Positions 52,847-61,159 of a stretch of 64,000 bases of DNA are shown here, in pieces (the first letter of the stretch is position 1; every line of letters starts with the position of its first letter). The stretch spans positions 11,631,501 to 11,695,500 of the forward strand of contig NZ_JAUSZI010000002.1 of NCBI RefSeq assembly GCF_030817415.1, read 5' to 3'. Origin of the DNA: Streptomyces umbrinus (GTDB lineage: Bacteria > Actinomycetota > Actinomycetes > Streptomycetales > Streptomycetaceae). A model generated the notes under the pieces. It was not told the DNA's origin. It saw nothing but the letters and a program-made list of their open reading frames with translations, and did no database searches. A program made the translations under genes and the position numbers.

Positions 52847-52990
52847 TCAGCCGGTCAGCGTGAGTGCCTGGGCAGACGCCCCGAAGCAGGACTGTTGGGA
52901 CAGGCGTGCCCCGTTGGCGTTGGAGGAGCCGTCCACGGCCAGGCACTTGCCGCTGTGCCGGGCGACGAAGCGGTACTGTCCGCCGGCTCC
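52847..52990 (-). pseudogene. C-terminal fragment of a ricin-type lectin domain
   Basis: About 48 codons: GQYRFVARHSGKCLAVDGSSNANGARLSQQSCFGASAQALTLTG and stop. The SGKCLAVDGSSNANGA pattern is one repeat of a ricin beta-trefoil. The rest of the protein is missing or out of frame (nearby minus-strand frames contain NESFGGWTRDSSDPGICAAVV). It is a relic of a secreted or kinase-linked lectin. Confidence 0.5.
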
Positions 52991-53758
52991 GAGCGCCGGG
53001 GGCGGGGCGAGGACAACGATGTTGCGTCCGACTCGGGAGCTCCGGTGGCGGCCCCGGGCTGAGTGGGCGGGTGTGCGGCCCGACACACTCGGCGGCCAAC
53101 CACCGATCAACCGCGTGAACGACGTTGCGGGTCAAAACACCTGGGCGGCAGGAGTCCGTGCAGGTCTCGATGGTGTTGCCGCCGAAGGTCAGCCGGCCGA
53201 CGACGGCCGCGCAGATTCCTGGATCGGAGGAGTCCCTGGTCCAGCCACCGAACGATTCGTTCGAGGCAATGGCTACGAGGTCTCTTCCTCCCTCCGCCAT
53301 GCGTCAGGCAACGTCTGCTCGGGCCGCGTTTTGCGGAACGCGTGGTCGGCGCGAGCAGCGCCCATCACATTGCGGTGGGCCGGCGCATGAGCGCTGCCGT
53401 TCTGACCTCGGGAGAGCGAAGGGGCACCGGTGTCCCGGCTGAGCGTGCAGGCTTGGTGTGCGAACAGGAGACCGAGCCCGCCCTGGGCAAGCTGGATGCC
53501 GACACCCGCTTCAGTTGGCCCGTACAGCACGGCCATTCAGCAGGTCAAGGACAACCTACGGCGACCTCTCGTCAAGGTGCGCCCGCACAGCGTCGATGAA
53601 TGCCGTGAGAGTCTCTCTGGCCTCGTCGCGTGCTCGGTGCGAGTACGCCTGCACCAGTGGCGGTCTGCCGTTCGGAAGGCGAATATCGAATCGATCACGA
53701 CCGTCAACCCAACCAGTAGGGCAACCACCGGGTTCTTCCCCGCTGTCAGGAGCAGTCG
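52991..53758. other. Degenerate region, no intact gene
   Basis: No complete gene. A minus-strand frame ending at 53556 finishes FDIRLPNGRPPLVQAYSHRARDEARETLTAFIDAVRAHLDERSP, which looks protein-like but has no start codon; it may be the tail of a lost gene. Other frames are noise. Confidence 0.35.
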
Positions 53759-54469
53759 TCAGGAGCAGTCGTACACGAAGCGAATCGTGGCTGTGTGGCG
53801 GATGGGGGAGAGGACGTGCAGCTCGGCCTGGGCCCGGTAGCGGCCTTCGCCCCGGAACGTCCACAGCAGATGTACCCGTGCCTTCTTCTGTCCCCCGGGC
53901 ATCACTTCGCGCAGGACGGCCGAGGTTGTGCCGTCGCTGCGGACCCAGCGGTAGGACAGGGTGCCCGGTCGGCCGTTCGTGGTGATCACTCCGACGATGT
54001 CCGCCGTGCTGTCGCATTCCACCGTCGTGTTGCGGGTGGTGACGGTCACCCGATCCGCGGCGAAGCCGGTGCCGGAACGCTGCCAGGCGAGGAACGCGAT
54101 GACCATGAGCAGTACCAGCACGGGCAGGGCATGCCGGCGCAGACGTCCTTGCGGATGCCGGGTGGGCGTCGGCACGGCGGCGGACAGCGGGGTCCCTGAA
54201 CGGTGCGAGAGAGCGGCGGTCACGCCGGGGCCGAAGCGCAGGACCGTTCCTTCGACACGGTCGGGCCGGGTCTCCGGCGTGGTCGGTGCCACGGCGGTTC
54301 GGTCCTCTTGCGGCGTGGTGTCCTGCTCGGGTCTCTGGAACCAGTGGCTCCCCAGCTCGGTGGCGCTGTACTCCGCTTCCGCGTCGGCGGTGTGGTCGGG
54401 TGGTGCGGGCCAGGAGCCGTTGCCGGGCGGGGTGGTGCGGTCGTTGGTCGGAGTCAACGGATGTCGCAC
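53759..54469 (-). CDS. Small membrane protein with Ig-like extracellular domain
   Basis: A 236-aa single-pass protein. GTG 54469 overlaps the 3' end of the kinase gene by 16 bp, so the two are coupled. About 120 cytoplasmic residues without a known fold are followed by one helix (ALPVLVLLMVIAFLAW, about 130-146) and an extracytoplasmic domain with VTVTTRNTTVECDSTADIVG, LSYRWVRSDGTTSAV and C near the end. The domain is related to that of the kinase at 46261 (shared LTYRWV/LSYRWV and SDG or KDG). It may be a co-receptor, anchor or substrate of the kinase. Confidence 0.75.
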   Translation of the reverse strand: MRHPLTPTNDRTTPPGNGSWPAPPDHTADAEAEYSATELGSHWFQRPEQDTTPQEDRTAVAPTTPETRPDRVEGTVLRFGPGVTAALSHRSGTPLSAAVPTPTRHPQGRLRRHALPVLVLLMVIAFLAWQRSGTGFAADRVTVTTRNTTVECDSTADIVGVITTNGRPGTLSYRWVRSDGTTSAVLREVMPGGQKKARVHLLWTFRGEGRYRAQAELHVLSPIRHTATIRFVYDCS

Positions 54470-56093
54470 CGCCTCGTCAGGAGCTGCTGTGAGGCGCCGC
54501 CGTCGGCGGACGCGGGAGCTGTCGTGGCCTGCACGGCCCAGTAGCAGCCCTTGCCCTGGAACGTGTGGTCGAGGGTCAACGTGTACTGCGTGGCGCCACT
54601 GCGGTCGAATGTCTCGGGCGTTCCGTCCGGCGTGCCGAGCTGTCCACTGGTGTCGCCTGTGTACCAGGACACGGTCACGGAGATCGGCCCGGTGCCGTCC
54701 GTGGTGATGGAGACGGTGGTCGTACCCGTGGTGGGGCCTGTCTGCGGAAACCGGATACGGCGACGTCCTTGACCGCGGGCGCGGCGGGCGCCGTGGGGGT
54801 GGGGGACCCGGTCGTCGGGGTGGGCGTGGCTGTGGCTCCGCCGGGCGGCGTGGTCTCGTCTGTCGGGGCCGACGCCGACGCCGAGGGGCCGTCGGAGGCA
54901 GAGCTCTGCGAGCCGGACGGGGAGGGGCCGGTCGATCCGGCGGATGCCGAGGACTCGGCAGGCTCGACCGACGAGGTCGGAGAGGTGGGCCCCGACTCCA
55001 CTCCGGGCTGCGCACTGGTCGTGGCGAACGCTTCGGCTGCCTGGTCGGCCGCCTGGCCGTCGTTCCGCGGCACGCCGTACGCCGGAACGATCGCCAGGAG
55101 CGCGGCCGCGGCCGACACGAGCACGCCTGGGCGAGTGGGCCGCCACATGCGGGCCCACCCACTTCCCTCGCCGGCTCCCGGGCGCAGGACGGTGCGGGCG
55201 GTGTCCGTAGTGGTCTCCGGGCCGGTGCGGGCCGGGGAACGCAGCAGCAACAGCACCGCGAGTGCGGAGAGCCTGCCGCGGCCACGTTCCTCCCACTCGT
55301 GGCCGTAGCCGGCGACGGCCGCCGCCTCCAGGTCCGCGACGAACGCCGCGGCGTGCGAGGGCCGTGCCTGGGGCGACTTGGCCAGGCCGCGCCGGACCAG
55401 TGACCGCACCGCCTCGGGAACCTCCTCGGCCGGGACGGGCGAGTCGACGTGCCGCAGCGCGAGTTCGGCGAGGTTGTCGGCCGGGTACGGCTTGTGGCCG
55501 GTCAGGCACTCGAAGAAGGTGGCTGTTGCCGCGTACACGTCGCCCGCGGGTGAGGCGGGCGCACCGGTCCACTGCTCCGGGGCCATGTAGGCGGGTGTTC
55601 CGGCCACTCCGGCGCTCTCACCCGTGGTCACCGCGATGCCGAAGTCGACGAGCTTCGACGTGCCGTCGGAACTGACGAGGACGTTCTCCGGCTTGTAGTC
55701 GCGGTGGACCACACCGAGCCGGTGGGCGTCGGCCAGGCCGAGCAGGGAGCCCTTGAGGATCACGAATGCGGCTTCGGGTTCCAGCGGACTCTGCGTGGTC
55801 AGCAGGGAACGGAGGGACACACCGTCCACCAGCTCCATCACGATGGCGGCGCCGTCGGGGCTCTCGACGTACTCGTACAACCCGGTGACATACGGGCTGT
55901 TCAGGCCGGCGAGCAGTCGCGCCTCCGCGCGGAAGTCGTGGACGAAGCCAGGTCGGGTGTACAGGGACTCGCTGAGGTACTTCACCGCGACCGCGATGCC
56001 GGTCTCTTCGTGCACGGCCAGGACGACCCGGCCGCTCGCCCCGGAGCCCAGCTCCAGCGATTCGGTGTAGCCAGGAACTGCCCATGTGTTCAT
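54454..56093 (-). pseudogene. Receptor-type Ser/Thr kinase with Ig-like domain, one frameshift
   Basis: Hanks kinase from ATG 56093 (MNTWAVPGYTESLELGSGASGRVVLAV; GAGGGGG 5 nt upstream). Lysine in VAVKYL, HRDYKPENVLV, DFG in LVDFGIA, APEQW. One helix (GVLVSAAAALLAIVPAYG), a long Ser/Pro/Thr linker, then VAVSGF where the frame breaks near 54750; the next frame continues PQTGPTTGTTTVSITTDGTGPISVTVSWYTGD to the Ig-like end RRCDIR. Adding one base restores 547 codons including stop. The catalytic domain is intact either way; without the tail the kinase would lose its sensor and end in a nonsense tail. Confidence 0.85.
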
Positions 56094-56764
56094 CGGTACC
56101 CCCTCAGGGCCGTCGCGGTGCCGGAGCCTCCATGGACCTGGGAAGCTCCGGGCCACGCGATGGGAGACACAATTTCGGCCATGTCGGTTGCGGTGGCGCA
56201 ACCCCCGATCGCCGTGTCGGGGCGATCCCTCGGTTCCCTCGGTCGTGGCCGAGGAACCGTGTGCGCGAGTCCGACCGCCGCTCAGAGGGCTTCACCAGGG
56301 CCGATTTCGAAGCCCATGTCCGAGACGAGTTCTCCACCTAAGCCTGGTTCATCGAGGGGATGCTGCAGCGAGCCGGATTCGACGTCGTCTCCAGTACTTT
56401 TCCGCGCTCCACTCACACAGAGTTCTGCTGCCGCCGCAGGTAGACGCTCGCTCAGCCATGTCGTCCCTGGTTGTCCGAGTTCGCAGTCAGGCATGGCAGA
56501 GGTCTTGATAGGATCGACGGAAGAACAGTGACCGGGTGCTGATCAGGATGGAGGGTTCTTCGTCCACACTGGCTGCGGCCATCTTCACGCTGATTCTGGT
56601 CCCCGACGACGCCGGCGAGGCGGCCGCCGGAGCCATCGCCACCGCAGGGCTCGCTCTCGCCGGTCGTCTGGGGACACCCGGTCAGTGAACACAACGCGCC
56701 GCGCCCGTATCTGTTGGTCCAACAGGTGGGGCGTGGCGTCTTGTAGAGGCGTCTCAGATGGAGG
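56094..56764. other. Intergenic, no supported gene
   Basis: About 670 bp upstream of the kinase. A plus-strand stretch near 56549-56688 (SSSTLAAAIFTLILVPDDAGEAAAGAIATAGLALAG) is hydrophobic but has no convincing start and is probably a relic. Nothing else is recognisable. Confidence 0.4.
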
Positions 56765-56968
56765 TCATCCGCTCGTCGGGGTGCTGTCCGCGACGTCGGC
56801 CGAGGCAGCGAAGCGGCTCCATGCGGCGGCACCGAAGGCAAGGCGACCCGCGGCGATGTCTTTGGAGTCGCGCACCATGACGCCGAGCGAAGTACGCGCA
56901 ACCTCCACGCACTGATTGCCTGCGGCGTCGCTGAACGACGACCTCCGCCACGACCACGAGCCGTTCAT
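56765..56968 (-). CDS. DUF397 domain protein
   Basis: A 67-aa DUF397 protein from ATG 56968 (MNGSWSWRRSSFSDAAGNQCVEVARTSLGVMVRDSK, then FGAAAWSRFAASA), the full family length. Such small proteins usually pair with XRE-type regulators in Streptomyces development and antibiotic control. Here the expected upstream XRE partner is missing, replaced by gene fragments, so it is an orphan. Confidence 0.85.
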   Translation of the reverse strand: MNGSWSWRRSSFSDAAGNQCVEVARTSLGVMVRDSKDIAAGRLAFGAAAWSRFAASADVADSTPTSG

Positions 56969-57033
56969 TGCGAGTCCATCCCTTGGGACCCGCAGCGAGG
57001 CGGGCATGTGCTTATGCCTGCAAAGGTCCAAAT

Positions 57034-57215
57034 GTCACCGCCGAGGATCGCCTCCTGCTGCTGCGCTACGACGAGAACGGCGGCTTCTGGGCCACACCCG
57101 GCGGCTGGACGTTGTCCCGTACGCAGCTGTCGACTGCGTACGGGGACTACCCCACCGTGAGCAGCGCGCCAGGCCTGCGAGCTGGACGCGGGCGATCTCG
57201 TGGTAGGGCACGTCA
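57034..57215 (+). pseudogene. Nudix hydrolase remnant lacking the Nudix box
   Basis: VTAEDRLLLLRYDENGGFWATPGG is the strand just before a Nudix box, but the following G-x5-E-x7-REUXEE segment is gone. A later frame reads RACELDAGDLVVGHVIRLRRP, which could be the middle of the same gene. Deleted and dead. Confidence 0.45.
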
Positions 57216-57434
57216 TCCGCCTGCGGCGTCCTCGGCCTCCCAGCGCAGCAAGTCGCCCGGCTGGCACTTGAGCACCTCGCAGAGCGCGGCGAGCGTCGTG
57301 AAGCGCACCGCCTTGGCGCGGCCGTTCTTGAGTACCGCCAGGTTGGCGGGCGTGATGCCTACGCGGTCCGCGAGCTCGCCTACGGACATCTTCTGCTTGG
57401 CCAGCATCACGTCGATGTCGACGGTGATCGGCAT
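57213..57434 (-). CDS. Small XRE-family HTH regulator
   Basis: A 73-aa Cro/CI-type regulator of the YozG-like group: MPITVDIDVMLAKQKMSVGELADRVGITPANLAVLKNGRAKAVRFTTLAALCEVLKCQPGDLLRW. ATG 57434 shares its A/T with the stop of the DUF2975-like fragment (TGATG). In other genomes this regulator follows a complete DUF2975 membrane gene; here the partner is truncated, so transcription of this gene has probably lost its promoter. Confidence 0.9.
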   Translation of the reverse strand: MPITVDIDVMLAKQKMSVGELADRVGITPANLAVLKNGRAKAVRFTTLAALCEVLKCQPGDLLRWEAEDAAGG

Positions 57435-57611
57435 CAGATCACCTCGGCCAGCTCGGCCTGCGTCTGTGTCGCTTCGACGTCGCGTGCGACGGCCTGGGTG
57501 AGCAGCATCCGCAGTACGAGCACGATGAGTGCGACCCCCAGGATGGCCAGGCCGATCCCGCCCATGATGACGGTGACGCCCGGGTCGTCCCGCTGGCCCG
57601 GTGCATTGATC
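57434..57611 (-). pseudogene. DUF2975-like membrane protein, 5' end deleted
   Basis: Open frame INAPGQRDDPGVTVIMGGIGLAILGVALIVLVLRMLLTQAVARDVEATQTQAELAEVI, the last helix and tail of a DUF2975-type protein. All earlier helices (about 110 residues) are absent. The frame reaches a junction near 57611 where a TetR-family sequence begins on the opposite strand. It is coupled by TGATG to the XRE gene. Confidence 0.7.
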
Positions 57612-57612
57612 C

Positions 57613-58086
57613 ATGGGCATCACGAAGCCAAGCCTGTACGCGGCCTTCGGCAACAAAGAGGAGCTGTTCCGCAAAGCTCTGGAGCGCTACACCGAGGGCC
57701 CGGCCGACTACGGGACGCGCGCCCTGGAGGAGCCGACCGCGCGAGGCGTGGCCGAGGCGATTCTCCGTGGAGCGGTTCGGACCACGACGCGTCCCGGAGG
57801 CCCTGCGGGATGCCTGGTCGTGCAGGGCGCGCTGGCGTCGAGCGATGCGGGTCGGCCCGCGCACGACATGCTGGTCGAGTGGCGGAACGATTCGGGTCTA
57901 CGCCTTGAGGAGCGCTTCCAGCGGGCCGTCGACGAGGGCGATCTTCCGCGCGACGCCGACCCTCGACAACTCGCCCGATATGTCATGACGGTGACGTTCG
58001 GCATCGCCGTCCAGGCCGCCGGCGGCCTCGGCCGCGACGAACTCCAGGACATCGCCGACATGGCACTGGAGCGCTGGCTGCCGTAG
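57613..58086 (+). pseudogene. TetR-family regulator lacking the start of its HTH
   Basis: A 157-codon frame beginning MGITKPSLYAAFGNKEELFRKALERYTEGPADYG, which is the recognition helix onward of a TetR regulator; about 40 residues including the first HTH helix are missing. The ligand domain is complete (GGPAGCLVVQGALASSDAG, RFQRAVDEGDLPRDADPRQLARYVMTVTFGIAVQAAGG, LERWLP). ATG 57613 is a conserved internal Met, and no ribosome site precedes it. It cannot bind DNA normally and is probably not expressed. Confidence 0.8.
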
Positions 58087-58173
58087 CGGGCGTGCGGCGG
58101 ACGCGCACGGGGCGTTCCGGCCAGTACTGCATAGCTGGGTCTGAATGATCTGGAGGCGCAGGCGCCGCTTGAA

Positions 58174-58350
58174 GTGGTGTCTGCGTGCGTCGGCTTGATG
58201 GCCGCGACGGACGGCGGACCAGTCGAGTCCAAGGTCAACGACCTCATCGTCTTTGCCGATCAGATTGAACAAGCGGTACTCAAACGCCTGGTCGGCCACG
58301 GGCTGATCATCGAGCCCGATCCCGGTTTGTTCACCCTGCACCGCCGGTGA
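58174..58350 (+). pseudogene. Short hypothetical ORF, probably a relic
   Basis: Protein-like frame open from after TAG 58132-58134: LNDLEAQAPLEVVSACVGLMAATDGG, then VNDLIVFADQIEQAVLKRLVGHGLIIEPDPGLFTLHRR and stop. GTG 58174 could start it but no RBS is evident. No family recognised. The mixed helical composition differs from shadow frames, so some coding history is likely. Confidence 0.3.
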
Positions 58351-58434
58351 CCGGCATGGCATGCCGCCGATAGCACATCTGATCCCGACTCAAAGACGAG
58401 TCAGACAGGTACTCGCATTCCGCCCTCTGAGGTC

Positions 58435-58464
58435 CGGCAGCCCGGAGCCGTCTCCGGACTGCCG
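58435..58464 (-). terminator. 13-bp stem terminator after phosphatase gene
   Basis: CGGCAGCCCGGAG, loop CCGT, CTCCGGACTGCCG, one mismatch in 13 pairs. It begins 5 bp beyond the stop of the SpoIIE-type gene in transcription direction. Confidence 0.75.
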
Positions 58465-58468
58465 CATC

Positions 58469-60928
58469 TCATCGCGGCCCGGGCTCGGTGAGGGCCTGTG
58501 CGCACCAGATCGTCTTGCCGTCCGTGGTGTGCCGGGTACCCCAGCCCTGGGTGAGCTGGGCGACGAGCAGCAGGCCCCGGCCGCCCTCGTCGAAGGCGCG
58601 CGCCCGGCGCAGGTGCGGTGCGGTGTTGCTGGCGTCGGAGACCTCGCAGATCAGGGAGGTGTCACGAATCAGCCGCAGCCTGATCGGGGGCTCGCCGTAT
58701 CTGATGGCGTTGGTGACCAGCTCGCTGACAACCAGTTCGGTGACGAACGATGCCTCCTCCAGGCCCCAGGCCTCCAACTGGTCGAGCGTGAACTTCCTGG
58801 CGCGCGGCACCTGCGCGGGGTCGGGTTCGACGTCCCAGTCGGCGACATGCTGAGGATCCAGCGCGTGAGTGCGAGCGAGGAGCAGGGCGGCGTCGTCCGT
58901 GCGGTGTTCGGGAAGCATGGCGTCCATCACCGTGTCGCAGAGGTCCTCCAGTGAGGTGGCCGCGTGGTTGAGGACCCGCAGCAGGTCGGCGATCCGCTGG
59001 TCGCCGTCGCGCTCGCGGCTTTCCACCAGTCCGTCGGTGTAGAGGGTGAGCAGGCTGCCCTCGGGCAGTTCGAGCTCGGTCGCCTCGAAAGGCAGCCCGC
59101 CGATGCCCAGCGGCGGTCCCGGCTGTGTGTCCACCGGGGTCGTGGTGCCGTCCGGGGAGATGATCAGCGGCAGCGGATGACCTGCGCTTGCCAGTGTGAG
59201 GCGGCGGGAGACCGGATCGTAGACCGTGTACAGGCAGGTGGCCCCGAACTCACCGGTCGGCTGGAAGTGGTCGGTGGGCCGGAGGTCGCTGGCGAGGTGG
59301 ATGACCAGGTCGTCCAGGTGGGTCAGCAACTCGTCCGGCGGCAGGTCCACGTCGGCGAGCGTGCGGACCGCCGTACGCAACCGGCCCATGCTGGCCGCGG
59401 CGTGCAGGCCGTGACCGACCACGTCGCCGACGACCAGGGCGACCCGGGCACCGGAGAGCGGAATGACGTCGAACCAGTCGCCGCCCACTTCCGCGTCGGT
59501 CCCGGCGGGCAGGTAGCGGGATGCCACCTCGACCGCCTCCTGGCTGGGCAGCCCCTGTGGCAGCAGGCTTCGTTGCAGGGTCAGCGCGGTCGTGCGCTCG
59601 CGCGAGTAGCGGCGGGCGTTGTCGATGGCGACGGCGGCCTTGGCGGTCAGCTCTTCGGCGAGGATCAGGTCATCGGCGGTGAACGCCTCGGGCCGCTCGC
59701 TGCGGGAGAACGCGACGACGCCGAGCAATGCGCCGCGGACCCGGAGCGGCACGGTGATCCGGCCGGTCAGTCCGTCCGCGGCGATGGAGGTGTCGACCAA
59801 CGGGTTGCCCGGCGGCCAGTGGGCCGGGTCGGAGGCGAGCCCGGGCCCGAAGGCCCATTCGCCGCCCTCGCCCGGCTCGGCCGCGAGCTGGACCGTGGAC
59901 CTGCCGGTGGCCATGCAGCGGGCGGCGACGGAACCGGGAGTGTGGCTGACCGGTGTCGTGGGCCCGGGAGCCCGGTCGGCGTCCTCCTTCGCGCTGTGCC
60001 GGGCGGCACGAGTGAGCACGATGGTCTCGCCGGGGGTGAACTCGGACACGGAGGGCGGCTCCTCTCCGCGCAGCACCTCGTCGAAGAGATCCACGGTGAC
60101 GAGGTCGATGAATGACGGCACCGAGGTCGTGGCCAGTTCCCGGGCGGTGCCGATCACGTCGAGCGTACGACCGATGCCGGCGCTGGCCTCGTTGAGGATG
60201 AGCAGGCGCTGCCGGGCCCAGTACTCGGCGCTCATGTCGAATCCCCAGTTGGCGACCGCGCGGACCCTGCCCTCGGCATCCCGGACGGGCCAGATGCTGG
60301 TGGCCCAGGCATTGGCGTAGTCGCTGCCGCGCGGCTGGAAGACGGTGATGAGACGCGCCGCCCTGCCCGTCCTCGCCACTTCGGCGAGCTGGTCCGTGTA
60401 GGGCTTGTCATCCCTCTCGGGAAACAGCGAGCGATCGAACTCGGGAAGCACCTCGCGGTACTTCTTGCCGAGCACCTGCTCCTCGGAGTGCGCGATCACC
60501 CGGCCCGAAGAGGCGTTGATCCATAGAAACCGCAGCTCAGGGTCATAGACGCCCAGAGCGAAGGGACACTGCTCGAAGGCCAGATCGGCGATCACCGGTC
60601 GGCGTTCCCAGCGCTGGACGGTCACCACGTGGCCCAGCGCCCGCCCGTCGGGGCCGAACAGCGGGTGAGCCGACACCAGAGCGTCCACCGTGGAGCCGTC
60701 CCGGTGGCGCAGCGGGATGAGCTCCGCGTGGTCGGGGCCGCTGCCGTGGTTCTCAGGGAAACCGGGTGGTGGGGGAGCGGCCAGCAGTTCGGTCAAAGGG
60801 CGCCCGACCATGTCCTGCGCCGTCCAGCCCAGCAGCAGCCGCCCGCTCTCGCTCCAGCCGCTCACCACGCCGTCCGGGCCCACCACGAGGGCGGTGGTGC
60901 GGACATCCTGCTTGTCGGCCATGTCCAC
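58469..60928 (-). CDS. PAS-PAS-GAF-SpoIIE phosphatase with HATPase domain
   Basis: An 819-aa cytosolic regulator typical of Streptomyces. Two PAS-like domains (about 10-110 and 120-235), a GAF domain (about 250-435), a PP2C/SpoIIE phosphatase (about 450-660: GGDWFDVIPL, LVVGDVVGHGLHAAA, TLYTDGLVESR, RTDDAALLL) and a C-terminal HATPase_c anti-sigma-kinase-like domain (about 690-815: ELVVSELVTNAIRYG, DEGGRGLLLVAQL). It probably acts on an anti-anti-sigma protein by dephosphorylation and could also bind a sigma factor. Start at 60928, or Met at 60922. Single gene. Confidence 0.92.
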   Translation of the reverse strand: MDMADKQDVRTTALVVGPDGVVSGWSESGRLLLGWTAQDMVGRPLTELLAAPPPPGFPENHGSGPDHAELIPLRHRDGSTVDALVSAHPLFGPDGRALGHVVTVQRWERRPVIADLAFEQCPFALGVYDPELRFLWINASSGRVIAHSEEQVLGKKYREVLPEFDRSLFPERDDKPYTDQLAEVARTGRAARLITVFQPRGSDYANAWATSIWPVRDAEGRVRAVANWGFDMSAEYWARQRLLILNEASAGIGRTLDVIGTARELATTSVPSFIDLVTVDLFDEVLRGEEPPSVSEFTPGETIVLTRAARHSAKEDADRAPGPTTPVSHTPGSVAARCMATGRSTVQLAAEPGEGGEWAFGPGLASDPAHWPPGNPLVDTSIAADGLTGRITVPLRVRGALLGVVAFSRSERPEAFTADDLILAEELTAKAAVAIDNARRYSRERTTALTLQRSLLPQGLPSQEAVEVASRYLPAGTDAEVGGDWFDVIPLSGARVALVVGDVVGHGLHAAASMGRLRTAVRTLADVDLPPDELLTHLDDLVIHLASDLRPTDHFQPTGEFGATCLYTVYDPVSRRLTLASAGHPLPLIISPDGTTTPVDTQPGPPLGIGGLPFEATELELPEGSLLTLYTDGLVESRERDGDQRIADLLRVLNHAATSLEDLCDTVMDAMLPEHRTDDAALLLARTHALDPQHVADWDVEPDPAQVPRARKFTLDQLEAWGLEEASFVTELVVSELVTNAIRYGEPPIRLRLIRDTSLICEVSDASNTAPHLRRARAFDEGGRGLLLVAQLTQGWGTRHTTDGKTIWCAQALTEPGPR

Positions 60929-61063
60929 GCGCTCCGCCTCCGTCCGGACAGCTCAGCCCACCAGGGCTGGTTTCCAGCCGCCGGTTTCCAGCCTAGGTCC
61001 GCTTCCGCTCCACGGCGCCCCGACCGGTGCGTTCGCACGGGTTTCGCACGGGAAAGGAACCGG

Positions 61064-61091
61064 GCGGCCCGACCCCGAAGGGACGGGCCGC
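61064..61091 (-). terminator. Hairpin after SGNH-ricin gene
   Basis: GCGGCCCG, 12-nt internal part that itself pairs as CCC-GAA-GGG, then CGGGCCGC. It lies about 70 bp after the SGNH gene stop and separates it from the phosphatase gene on the same strand. Confidence 0.65.
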
Positions 61092-61159
61092 TGCGGAGGG
61101 GAACGCGGCACGTCAGGGCCTGGGCCCCGATCCGTGGTGCTCCTGGGCGGTCGGTGCCG

